A DNA stretch of 64,000 bases from Cycas panzhihuaensis (taxonomy: Eukaryota; Cycadophyta), in assembly GCA_023213395.1 (NCBI GenBank), contig CM041465.1, positions 185,821,741 through 185,885,740 of the forward strand, written 5' to 3'. This document shows, in pieces, positions 21,700 through 32,744 of the stretch. A program made the translations under genes and the position numbers. Below the pieces are notes generated by a model. That model searched no databases and was not told the DNA's origin. It saw nothing but the letters and a program-made list of their open reading frames with translations. Every line of letters begins with the position of its first letter. Within the stretch, counting starts at the first letter, position 1.

Positions 21700-23110
21700 A
21701 ATATAAAATCCATGCCAAAACCATTCAAATTTGTCATGATGAAGTGATCTGGTAAAAATATCAACAATTTATTCATTAGTTAGCTTGTAAACCAAATCAA
21801 TCTCACCATCCTCTACATGCTCCTTGATAAAGTGATCGTGAAACTCGATATACTTTTTTCTCATATAGAACACAATATTTTTGGTTAGTTTAAGACGACT
21901 CTAACTATTATAGAATAGGGTAGTAATAGCTTGAGTTTGATCAACACCAAACTCTTTAAGAAATTTTCTTAGTTAGATAGCCTTTGTAGTTGCATTAATA
22001 GTAGTTTTGTACTCTATTTTAGTGGATGACAAGGTGACATTTGGCTACTTTTTACAACTCCAAGAAATAAAGGTAAAACCTAGGTTAAAGGAGTATCCTA
22101 AGATTGATCTATGACTATCTTTGCAACCAACCCAATCAGCATTTATGTATCTTTCCAAAGAAGGATTATCCACATAGTAATAATCAAATCCAAACTGAAG
22201 TGAACCCTAAAGATATCTCAAGAACTATATAACTACTTTCTAGTATGAAATCTTAGGCTAAGTCATAAAATTAGAGAAAATCCCAAATAGTATATGAAAT
22301 ATTTGGTCAAGTATATATGAGGTAAATTAGTTTCCCCACAAGTTGCCTATGCAAAGTGGTTTGATAGGTTTACCATGCTCATCAACATCCACCTTAAGTT
22401 TAGTCTCCATAGGTATTAACGGTGGCTTGCATTCCTCTATTTTGAACTTTTGAAGGATCTCCCTTATATATTTGGACTATAAAATGAAGATGTAGTCTAA
22501 CTACTACCATACTTCCATGCCGAGCAAGTAATAGAGCGACTTAAGTCCAATCATCTCAAAATTATTATTTAATTCCCCTTGGAAGTATGAAATCCATCTC
22601 TGTGTTATTACCTATTACTAGTAAATCATCAACATATAATATAACCATAGTTATCACACTATATTAGATTCTAATATAAAAATTAGGATATGAGAACAAG
22701 CATACAAGTCTATACTTCTAAAAATACTCATCTATCTTTAAGTACCGGGTGTGAGGTGATTACTTAAAGCCATAAAGAGCCTTCTTCAACTTGTAGACTA
22801 AATGTTCTTTTTCATAAATAGCATAGTTAGGAGGTTGTTTTAGGTATAATCCTCTTGTAAGTCACCATTCAAAAGATATTTTTTACATCTATCTAAAAAA
22901 TAAGCCAATTAAACTAAGCCACTAATGATAAGGCAAGCCTCACAGTGGTCATATTAGTAATAGGGATAAATGTGTCATCAAAATTGATACCATTAAGCTA
23001 TTTAAAACTTTTGGCAACCAATCATACTTTGTAGCATTAAATGGAGCCATCTGTAGGAAAATTTATTTTATAAATTCTTTGATAATCAATTGGTTTCTTT
23101 CCATATGGTA
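21700..23110 (-). pseudogene. D reverse transcriptase and RNase H (copia)
   Basis: Minus-strand motifs include the RT active site YVDDLLVIGN near 22630. Toward 21750-21900 they include the RNase H tail: KNIVFYMRKKYIEFHDHFIK and HVEDGEIDLVYKL. The catalytic YVDD is intact but stops and frameshifts lie around it. Below 21700 the sequence CACCCAACCTTAACAATGAG may be the start of a worn LTR, which I cannot pair. Confidence 0.75.
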
Positions 23111-23539
23111 TCTTAAGTAACTTCCAAGTGTTATTTTATAAAATGAAGTCCATTTCCTCATTCATGGTTGCTTGCTACTTTTGGTTTATAATAACTTCTT
23201 CAAAAGTGGTAGGTTTAGGAGTTGATAATACTTATACCATTAAGGCAAATTTGGTGGATGACCTATTCATAGATTACCTTTTAGTTTATTATAAAGGAGA
23301 TGGAGAAAAAGAGATCATTTATAAGTATCATTTAGGAAGCTACTTTTAAGTGACCTATTCTTAAATATCTTTAGAAGGAATCATTGAAGTGGATGTTGAA
23401 GTAGAGGTAAGAGGTACAACTAAAGTACCAGGTGTATATGATGATGATAGAGGTGATTAAACTATAGCAATATTCTATGTAATAGGAGGTAGAATAGGAG
23501 TCACTATAAGTTGTTTATAAAAAATTGAGAGTTGAGTCA

Positions 23540-24213
23540 TATCTACGCCCTCATTCTCTTCTAAAGAAATAATATCTCGAGATATATTTTTTTTCTTAGT
23601 AATAAGATCATAAAGTTTATAGGCTTTACAACCAGGTTAGTAACCAATAAAAATATATTTCTTACCTTTATCATCCAACTTCTTTATTTGTTCTTTCGAT
23701 ATAAGCATATACGTTGTATAATCAAAGGTGTACAAATATGAGACCATAGGTTTTTGAACTGACCAAGCCTCCTTAGGTGCAATATTTAAAATTGCCATGG
23801 TTGGACTTCAATTTATGAGATAAACAACTATATTAAGGGCTTTAGTCCAAAATTTAAGTCCTAATTTTTTTTTATGGTAAGAATGGCTTTACCTTTGCTA
23901 ACCAAGGTCTAATTCATATACTTAGTAGCTCCAATTTATTGAGGTGTGTAAGGGGTAGAAAATTATTGTTTAATGCCAATATTCTTACAAAACTTGATGA
24001 ACTCTTTAGAAGTGTATTTACCTCCATTGTCATAGTAAAGGATTTTAATTAGATCTCTAGATTCTAATTTAATGTCATTCTTAAATTCTTAAAAATTTTC
24101 AAATGCTACCAATTTCTACTTTAAGGAATAAACCCATACTTTACAAAAATAATCATCAATAAATATAATAAAATATTGATAGCCATTGAAAGATGCCTAA
24201 TACATGGGTCCAT
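23540..24213 (-). pseudogene. D integrase, part left of the B insertion
   Basis: The minus strand reads FIDDYFCKVWVYSLK, LIKILYYDNGGKYTSKEF, STPYTPQ-stop-IGATKYMN, AILNIAPKEAWS, then KYIFIGY and a KKKYISRDIISLEE C-terminus. This is a copia integrase core and C-terminal domain with its catalytic DNGG retained. The upstream portion of the same gene lies beyond element B, at 32745 onward. Confidence 0.8.
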
Positions 24214-24540
24214 TGTTGGGAATAATCCCAATGTTCATGCACTAGAGCGCTTAGGGCCCCTCAAAGCCACCTTTGAGGGCCCCTAGGGCACCTTGAACCG
24301 TTCAGTGCTTGGGACCGACCACTCACGTGAGGTGCGTATCACCGCTATTTATTTTTATATTTTTCAAACTAACCTTAATTGTTGTGCGACTAGGATGATG
24401 GCGCTGACGCCTCCCAATTCTCTATATCTGGGTTGGGAATACCTCCACAGTGTTTAGTAACACCGCCACTCTTCAGAAATTGCCGTTGTACTCAAGATGA
24501 AAGCGTCGTGATGTTCTGCTATGCTCCTCCGGCTCCATCA
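24214..24540 (+). repeat. B 5' LTR
   Basis: 327 bp, starting TGTTGGGAATAATCCC and ending GGCTCCATCA. Contains the GGGCCC hairpin and the motif GTAACACCGCCACTC also found in E. Confidence 0.92.
24254..24283 (+). promoter_or_regulatory. Inverted repeat (hairpin) in the B/E LTRs
   Basis: GGGCCCCTCAAAG, loop CCAC, CTTTGAGGGCCCC: a 13-bp stem with one mismatch. The same structure is at 32493-32522 and 38034-38063; in the E 3' LTR (46134-46163) the left arm has two changes. The surrounding LTR differs much more, so the hairpin may be selected, for example as an RNA structure or a protein-binding palindrome (inference). Confidence 0.6.
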
Positions 24541-24555
24541 TTTGGTATCAGAGCC
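24541..24555 (+). other. B primer-binding site
   Basis: TTTGGTATCAGAGCC directly follows the 5' LTR and matches the 3' end of plant initiator tRNA-Met. Confidence 0.92.
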
Positions 24556-25019
24556 ACGGTGACCACGTTGTCTATTTTCTGGTTTTAGTTGCTCAAACGT
24601 CTGGCGGAACATATCTATATGACTACTCGTTGAGATTCGCGAGCTCACCGATCTCTTTGGAGAAAGGCGGATCGTATTCCATCCACTGTGGAGGAAGATC
24701 TCCGCTTTCAGTTTGCACTCAAACCCGGGTTCTTCCTTTCCTTTTATATTTTTGAAGATATAAATAGATAAATGTTTTGATATATAATTTTTTGATATAT
24801 GGGTGTTATTTGTTGATTTAATGTGGAATATATAAGGGTTGGATAGATCAAGGTAATCGTTACCATCCATTCCCTTATAATTTGTGTATCATTTACCCTC
24901 CGTTCCGTGTGAAGGCATTAGCCAGCTATCTATTCCGTATATCCATCTCTGCTGTTATCTCTTTGTCTAACTGCTAGCTCTGTCCTTCGTGGTTAATACG
25001 TAGCTGCTGTTAGATTTCA

Positions 25020-25560
25020 TTAATACGCACCCGATCGTGTTATCAGTATTTGCGTTATCTGTTTACCGCCTCATTATTGAATACCTCCGTGTTAGTAGTA
25101 TTAGCCGTAACGTCTGCCGTAATTTTCTTTTTCTACCCTTACCCTCTCTGGAACGTCTGCCGTTTGTTGTGCTTCTGTCCTCTCTGCATTCTTTGGCGCT
25201 CCTCATCCTCCCGTTGTGTGCATCTCTGCGTTCTTTGGCGCTCCATCATCCTCGTCTTCTTAATCCGTTCCGGCTGCCTGTATAGGATCGGTCTGGAACG
25301 CCTCGTTGGCCCGTAACACGCTTTGTTGCCGCTCAGCCACTCCGTCTCCTCGGTCCTGCCATTTCTGCGGGGTGATCCTGCGTTTTGCGATCCTGTTGGG
25401 ATTTGCCTCGGGCTTGGGATTTGCCTCGGGCTTCCTTCGTGTGGATTCGCAAAGACTGGTGATCCCGCGCCTGCCATCCCGTGGAGTTTGCCTCGGGCTT
25501 TGCGCCATTGGCGCCTGCGTTATATATCTATTGCCGTCTGTGCGTGGCGATACGTATTGC
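25020..25560 (+). other. GC-rich island in the B leader with overlapping open frames
   Basis: This stretch stands out from its AT-rich surroundings by base composition and CpG frequency. It holds three copies of TTTGCCTCGGGCTT (25406, 25424, 25487) and the near-palindrome GCGCCATTGGCGCC. Open frames of 110-132 codons exist on both strands, as expected when a GC-rich segment has few stops; none matches a family I know. A related island lies at 55540-55900 in H, sharing GGGCCTTTGCGCCAT-like sequence and an in-frame LGLCAIGA. Confidence 0.6.
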
Positions 25561-26179
25561 GGCTTTGTATTTATTTACGGGTGTTTTTATATATACATTA
25601 TTGCTATTCCATTCTTTCCATCATTATTACGGCTGTTTATTCAACGCAGTCCGCGTATACGTTTAAACCGTGTATGTTTTGTTATTATATGCGTTTGCAT
25701 TTAGGTACAAGTTGTTGACTTGCTGAGATTTGATCATTTCGCTTACATTTATTGATTTGGTATTATCTCTTCTTTCTTTCTATTTCCGTCACTTTATCAT
25801 CATTGATTATATTCATTTATTAAATCGCTTTATTATCTCTGATTATAGATCCATTCATTCATACGTCATTAAAGGGCTTCGCTTTTATGTATTTTGGGAG
25901 CTTTATTTCTTGTATTTACGTTGCAGTGTTTTGATCATTTATTGGCTGCGTTGTCATATTTGACTGCGTCTATATTGAGTCATTATTTCACTTTATAAAA
26001 GTTAATTAAATAATTCTTTGTGAATCTTTTAAGGTTTATTTTTGTGCCTTTTAAACTCGACGAGCGAGTTCACCCTCCTGGCATCGAAGGTTTCCGTTAT
26101 CTGACTGGTCTTGGGTTCAATCCCAGGCAGTCCCTCTTCAGACCAGATTTTAAAGAAGTTTTTTCAATTTTAAACTTTA

Positions 26180-27650
26180 TTTTTTTAAAATTTTATTTTT
26201 CCATAGGGTTATTGGCACTTTTGTGGCCATAACTTCTATTTGGCTTATCGGTTTCAGACGAAACCTGTGCCAATAGATCAGAAATTTTTCGTAGATCGAT
26301 TTCGACTAGTCATAAGACCAATTTGGTGCCCATTTGACCTTGTTTCGACCTTTTTAACATTAGACTTTCGAAATTTCAGCGTTTTTTGCATTTTTAACAA
26401 AATCAGTTTTTGAACTGGCTGTCATTTATTTTTGGTAAACTGTTTGCATCCAATTTTTTTCTATAGTGATCTACGTCATATAGACTCTAATACCCATCTT
26501 TTACTTTAATTTTTTGACTTCATTTTCACTAATATTTTAATCGTTAAAATAAGAAAATTAGTTGATTTTGCCTGTTTCTTGAACATTCTCCATAAAGATA
26601 CTTGTCACTTTTTCACTATAACTTTTGCAATTTTATCGATTTCATTTCCGTCGCCGTTGGGAAGCTGACTCATTTCTCTTCACTGTGATATATTTTTTCA
26701 TATATTTTGACACAATTTTCTCATATTTCAAATTAGCTAAAGTTGAGTCATTTTATTGGCCTAAATCTGTTGTTTTTTTACACCTGTTTAATATATTCTT
26801 TCAAAATTTTCAATTGGAAGAATATTAATTACTTCATCAATAATATTTGATCATTTGTTCAACTTTTCTAAAGATTAATTAGTACTTTTATACAATTTTT
26901 TGCCCACCCTGCTCCTGTTAGGCTCCATAAGGAGGTCCTTTCCTTTGCCTCATTCAAAACGTGATTTATTGGTATCCATTTTCAAAACCGTCTATTTTAT
27001 TGGATTCACATCTCAGCAATCTACATATTGATAAAATTTTAAGCTATTCTGATCTCATTCAATATAGTTTTCAATCTGTTAAAGTTGAGTATATATATTC
27101 ATCCTAACAAGCTTGTCTTCCTTTCAAAAATTGTACAGAAAATTCTAGTTCATATTTCCTTGTTTACTCAAGTTTCTGCTTGACCTTTCTACAAGCACTT
27201 TACATTATTTTGAACAAGTATTTATTTATAAGGCAATATATAAAAGTTGTTCTTATATAAAAAGTTTTTTACATTGAAGATTTATTATTCATTTGAGAAA
27301 TTGGCATCTGTTTGAAAACTATCTATTCTCAAAAGTTTATTTTTAAATCTTGCATAAGTGAAAAAGTTTTGAGCATCATTACTTCCTTTTTGATTGTTTT
27401 ACTTTAAAAGTGTATCAAAGTTCTTCTCCATTATTTGAAAATATCATCCTTCTTGCACTTATAAAAGGAAAATTGCATTTCTTTTCAAAGGCATCTTATA
27501 TTTGTTTGAAGGACATTATATTTTTTGAAAAAAGGCAAAAGAGTTTTTTTGTAAAAGTTTTCATTTCATCTTGCTTAGAGCATTTTTTTATTATCAAAAG
27601 AATTTTTCTTTTTAAGCAAGGCCACATTGCTAAATAGATTAGTCTTCACA
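26180..27650 (+). other. B shared AT-rich leader
   Basis: It aligns closely with 56440-57640 in H (e.g. ATAACTTCT..TTATCGGTTTCAGACGAAACCT, GGGAAGCTGACTCATTTCTCTTCA, CTCCTGTTAGGCTCCATAAG) and less closely with E, A1 and A2. No conserved frame. Presumably part of the transcribed 5' leader. Confidence 0.65.
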
Positions 27651-27689
27651 TTAACTAAGATAAATCTCGAATTAAACCACACTTTTTCC

Positions 27690-28130
27690 GACCTTGCAAG
27701 GGAGCGGTTAGGATCACTGAAGTTACCACTCACTTTGCTAATCGGCCTACTCATATTGGATGATGACCATTATTTATCGGTGTATACGGTGGTAGGTGAG
27801 GTGCGAACCTTTCATTTTATGGTGTTTGGAGACCAAGGCTAGACACGGAGAGGGTGAGTGCCTTTGGTTCGAGAACCTTCACCGTTAGATCATCGTTAGG
27901 CATAAATCCCGTAGCGGTGGACCAACAATTCGGGGGTGTCAAAGCCTTCTTAGCGACCACGTCTTGAGGTATATAGAGCCTGGCGCTCGATTACCCGATA
28001 TAAAGGGTCCCTGTTTTGCCATCCGTGGGCGGGCGCCATTGATGAATAATAGCAACCAAGGTTGCCCAGGAGAAACATAAACTTAGAGCCTAGTAGCCTT
28101 TCTAGGTCCTAGTTCATTTGTTCAAACTTT
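27690..28130 (+). promoter_or_regulatory. Conserved pre-gag leader block, B copy
   Basis: This block carries CCTTGCAAGGGAGCGGTTAG, GGTGTTTGGAGACCAAGGCT, GAGAGGGTGAGTGCC, GTGGACCAACAATTC, GAGGTATATAGAGCC and TAGAGCCTAGTAGCC. It is absent from H and A2, where the AT-rich leader runs straight into the ORF. Confidence 0.7.
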
Positions 28131-28249
28131 TGAAAACCTTGGGATATATATATTTGGAAATAATTTCTTTCATTTAAGTTCTTTCAAATTTTCTACATTC
28201 CAATATTTTGCTATTGCATTTATCACATTTTATACAACTTTAATTTAAA

Positions 28250-29312
28250 ATGACGTCTAGTTTTGGGAATATGATTATTCCTAAATTTGATGGAAATAAT
28301 TTTCTTAACTGGAGTAGGAGGATGAGGCCCATCCTCATAGCAAATGAAATGTGGGATATAGTGAGAAATGGTTACAATGACTTAGGATCAAATCCAAGCG
28401 ATCTTGAAAAAGCTACATACAAAGAAAATATCAAAAAGATAATGAAGCCTTAGCCCTTATTTTTGCGCTTTGGAAGATCATGTTTTCCACGAGTTAGTGA
28501 ATCCATTAAGTCCAAAGAGGCTTGGGATACTTTTGACTTATATCTGAAGAAATTTGCGTCCTCTAAACTACAAAACTTAAGAAGTAAGTTCGAAAATTTA
28601 CGTATGATGCATCATGAATCAATAACTGAATTTATGACCAAGATTCAAGACATAGTTAACCAAATGAGGTCCCTTGGGGACACCTTAACCGAACAAAGAG
28701 TTGTTGAACGGATCCTTCGATGTGTAGGAGCCGTTAGGCGGCGCTGAGATAGTAGCTACTAGTATTAGTGTATCTAAGGACCTAAGTACCCTCAAAATAG
28801 AACAACTTACTGCTATGCTCATGTCCATCGAAGAGCAACAAGCTGCCAATGAAACCTTAGAACATGCCTTTGCTACAAAGGCCAACATTCAACCTAATCC
28901 TCAAGATGGCACTTCAAAACAAAACGAATCCCCTCTAAGGAGAAAAGATGAAAACCCTAGAAATGAACCTAGACAAAATCCTCCACGATACCAAGCTCCT
29001 CATAATAGACAAGGACGACTCCCACAACATGAAAATTCTCCAAGACATTCGAACACTCAAAGAAACCCTAACCAACGAAGACAAGTTGAAAATCATTCTT
29101 GTTGTCCACATTGTCATGGGAACCCACAACCTTCTACCACACCTCAAAACTATCGTGACCAACCAAGAAATAATCATACTCAATTCTATGAGGAAAGGGG
29201 GAGACCTTTCAACCGTGATCGCTCTCCACCAAGGAATCAAAATCTTAGTTATGGAAAAAGAGATCAACTATATTGCACTTATTGTCGTAGAATTGGTCAC
29301 ACTGAAGATAAG
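28250..29312 (+). pseudogene. B Gag with zinc knuckle, frameshifted
   Basis: ATG 28250 opens MTSSFGNMIIPKFDGNNFLN, a copia Gag (DUF4219/UBN2 type). The frame breaks near 28447 and again near 28745. The third part, from about 28815, is rich in Asn, Gln, Pro and Arg and ends in CTYCRRIGHTEDKR, a CCHC knuckle whose last Cys is Arg. Compared with E and C1, single missing bases explain the frame changes. The product would be the capsid-like protein. Confidence 0.85.
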
Positions 29313-29439
29313 CGTTTTCCAAACATGGACCACCCTCTAGAGGACATGTGTCAAATACATCAGAATCTAAAATCAACAATAGGTTATTTCTATCTAGTTT
29401 TTCAAACCAGGAAGAAGAGGATGATAGTTGGTACATTGA

Positions 29440-30660
29440 TTAGGTTGTTCCACCCACATGACCCATAAAGAACAATTATTTCAAACTTTGGATACAAATA
29501 AGAAAGGGTCTATTATGTTTGGAGACAACACTTCTCACCAATCGATTGGAAAAGGTAACATTGCCTTATTGACTGATAGTGGTAAATACAAATATTTAAA
29601 TGATGTTCTATCGTCCACCTTTAAGGAAAAACTTACTATCGGTAGGACAGATGATGGGACAAGACTATAAAATAATTTTTGACAACGACGAATGTGTCAT
29701 TAAAGACAAACAACAAAATGAAGCTATTGTTGCTAGGGGTATCATGACTAAAGATCGTTTATTTAAACTTACTATCACCCCCTCAGAAATATATGCCCTT
29801 AGAACCACAACTACTATGGATAGTGACCTATGGCATCGACGTTTCGGTCACCTTAATTATACAAGTTTAGCCCTTATGAAAAGATTAGATATGGTTAATG
29901 GCTTACCCCCTATTGATGTTAATAAAGAGTTGTGTGAGGATGCCTTCTTGGAAAACATCATAGAAAGCTTTCCGGACTTTAGCCATCGGGCATCTGCCTC
30001 TTCAACTCGTCTACCACAGATATTTGTGGCCCAATGGCCACTCCCTCATAGCGGTGCCAAATATTTCCTTACATTTATTGATGACTTTACAAGAAAGACT
30101 TGGGTGTTCTTTCTCAAATACAAATCGATGCTTTCGACCACTTTGTTGACTTCAAAACCTTCGTTGGCGACAAAGTGGATATCATATCCTCTCCTTAAGA
30201 TCCGATAATGGGGAGAATTTACCTCTAATATCTTCAAGGATTCTTTGTATCCAACATGGGATTAGGCGACAACATACCAACCCCTACACCCACAACAAAA
30301 TGGTGTAGTGAAAGGAAAAAGCAGAACTATCGAGAAATGGCACGTTGTATGCTTAAAGATAAAAACTTAGGCCATGAATTTTGGTGAGCGATCCATACAT
30401 GATCTACTTACTTAATCGATGTTCCACAAAAGTCATTGGGGAAGACACGGAAGAAGCATGGACGGGTTATAAACCTAGTATCCAGTCACCTTAAGGTATT
30501 TGGTCATTTAGCCTATGCCCATGTCACGACCAAGAAGAACCAAATTAGATGATCATAGTTTAAAATGTATCTTTATTGGATATAGTGAATCATCAAAATC
30601 TTACAAAGTTTATGATCCCAAATCCGAAAAGTTATTCTGAGTAGGGATGTCAAATTTCAA
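29440..30660 (+). pseudogene. B protease remnant and integrase
   Basis: The protease active site is destroyed by a small deletion (WYID then THMTHKE out of frame); HKEQLFQTLDTNKKGSIMFG survives. The pre-integrase HHCC region starts LWHRRFGHLNYTSLALMKRL. The cysteine pair is lost to frameshifts near 29938. The core keeps FIDDFTRKTWVFF and LRSDNG, then frames shift repeatedly through the C-terminal domain. Order matches E exactly. Confidence 0.85.
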
Positions 30661-30899
30661 GAAGACACCTACTATCAAAATAATCACGAACAACAAAAGG
30701 ACATTACCATTAAGTTTAATGCATCAAATACATCCAAATATGTGCCACCTATGGAGAAACTCTCTGGAAACTACTAGGAAATAACATCCCTCAACCACCA
30801 TCACAACCACTACCTAAATGGGTTCACGCAATCATGACTTAGGAAATATATTAGATAACAATCGAAGATCTACGTTCACACAAAGTTAACTTTTCTCTA

Positions 30900-32450
30900 A
30901 TGAGTAAGTTACTTGAAAGTCATGAGCCTCAAACCTTTGGTGAGGCTAATCAACATGAGTCTTTGGCAAAAGCCATGCAAGAGGAATATAAATCTATCGT
31001 TAAAAATGACACTTGGGAACTTGTAGACCTACCACCAAGAAAGAAAGCCATTGGAACCAAATGGGTTTATAAGACTAAGTTCCACTCTGATGGATCAATT
31101 GACAAATATAAAGCTCATTTAGTTGCAAAAGGATATGCCCAAAGAGAAGGCATAGACTATACTGAAACATTTGCCCCAGTTGCTAGAATGGAATCAGTTC
31201 GCATGATAATAAGTTTAGCCGCCCAAATGGGTTGGCCTGTTTATCAAATGGACGTAAAAAGTGCCTTTTTAAATGGTTATATCCAAGAAGATATCTATGT
31301 CTCTCAACCCCTTGGTTTTGAAGTCAGGGGGGAAGAAAACAAAGTGTATAAGTTAAAGAAAGCGTTATATGGTCTAAAACAAGCACCTAGGGCTTAGTAT
31401 TCCCGTATAGACACATATCTTAAAGATCAAGGGTTTGAAAGATCTCAAGCAGATCCAAACCTATACACTAAAATTAAAGGAGATTCGATATTGATCGTAG
31501 GACTTTACGTGAGCGACTTAATTTATCTGGAAATGACTCCAAACTCTTAAGTCAATTTAAAGAAGCTATGTGTAAGGAATTGAAATAGCGGACTTAGGTC
31601 TTATGCACTACTTCCTAGGCTTGGAAGTGTGGCAAGATAAACAAGGAATATTTATATCTCAACATAAATATATATTAGACCTTCTACAAAGATTTAATAT
31701 GACAAGCGTAAACCATTATCAATACCCGGTGAAATTGGAATTAAACTATCTAAGACGGATGACTCAACCTCAGTTGATCCCACTCACTATAGACAATTGA
31801 TTGGTAGCCTACTTTATTTAACCTCTACTCGACCTGATATAACATATTCCGTAAGTGTTGTATCTAGATTTATACAGGATCCAAAGACATCCCATTGGCA
31901 AGCTGCTAAAAGAATCCTCAGATACCTTAAAGGGACTTCAGACTTTGGACTATACTACAAACCTACATCCGAGTTTTAGTTAACGTGTTACAGATTGATT
32001 AATTTGGTGATATTGATGATAGAAAATCTACTTCTGGTTATGCATTTAGTATGGGATTAGCAGCAGTAGCTTGGAGTACAAAGAAACAAAATACCGTTTC
32101 CTTATCCACGGTAGGCGAGAATATAAAGCGATGTTAGGAGCCTATGAATCAATCTGGTTAAGAAGACTCTTACAAGATTTTCAAATTAAACAGCAAGGCC
32201 CCACTAAAATTTGGTGTGACAATCGGAGCGCTATTCAAATGACCAAAAATCCGATTATTCCACGCGAACAAAGCACATTGAAACTCAATACCACTTTATT
32301 CGGGAACTTGTACAAGCAGAACAGATAGAGTTGACTTATTGTAGCACCGAAGATCAAACAGCGGATATTTTTACAAAGGCCTTGGGAAAAATCAAGTTTG
32401 AAAAGTTCAGAGATGATTTAGGAGTCATACACATTGGGCATATGGGGGAG
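30900..32450 (+). pseudogene. B reverse transcriptase and RNase H
   Basis: An open stretch of 165 codons gives [59 protein letters not shown] and [16 protein letters not shown], then a stop where Trp is expected (TGG to TAG at 31396). The active site reads YVSD rather than YVDD. RNase H follows with IWCDNRSAIQMTKNP and TYCSTEDQTADIFTKALG. It ends in the polypurine tract and LTR. Confidence 0.9.
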
Positions 32451-32452
32451 AA

Positions 32453-32744
32453 TGTTGGGAATAATCCCAATGTTCATGCACTAGAGCACTTAGGGCCCCT
32501 CAAAGCCACCTTTGAGGGCCCCTAGGGCACCTTGAACCGATTCGGCCTGCCAGGCCACTCACGTGAGGTACGTATCACCGCTATTTATTTTTTATATTTT
32601 TTCAAACTAACCTTAATTGTTGTGCAGCTAGGGTGATGGGAATACCTCCCTGGTGTTTATTAACACCGCCACTCTTTCAGAAATTGCCGTTGTACTCAAG
32701 ATGAAAGCGTCGTGATGTCCTGCTCTGCTCCTCCGGCTCCATCA
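32453..32744 (+). repeat. B 3' LTR
   Basis: 292 bp, TGTTGGGAATAATCCC to GGCTCCATCA, preceded by ATGGGGGAGAA. It lacks about 33 bases present in the 5' LTR after GTGATGG. Followed by TCCAT. Confidence 0.92.

Larger units (their letters stand above)
24214..32744 (+). mobile_element. B: Ty1/copia retrotransposon, complete with LTRs and target duplication
   Basis: The element is bounded by LTRs 24214-24540 and 32453-32744 and flanked by TCCAT on both sides (24209-24213 and 32745-32749). That proves a single insertion into D. It has a primer-binding site, a 3.7-kb leader, Gag, protease, integrase, RT and RNase H in copia order, and a polypurine tract TATGGGGGAGAA. The LTRs are alike apart from a ~33-base gap and a handful of changes. 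Yet the coding part is broken by many one- to few-base deletions, so the element is not autonomous as written. Confidence 0.92.

Noticed and set aside
25139-25718. Several overlapping open frames of 110-132 codons on both strands, as possible genes
   Set aside because: They overlap in a GC-rich stretch with few stop codons, have odd composition (Cys, Leu, Arg rich) and match no family. Kept only as an island with a tentative small-ORF question.
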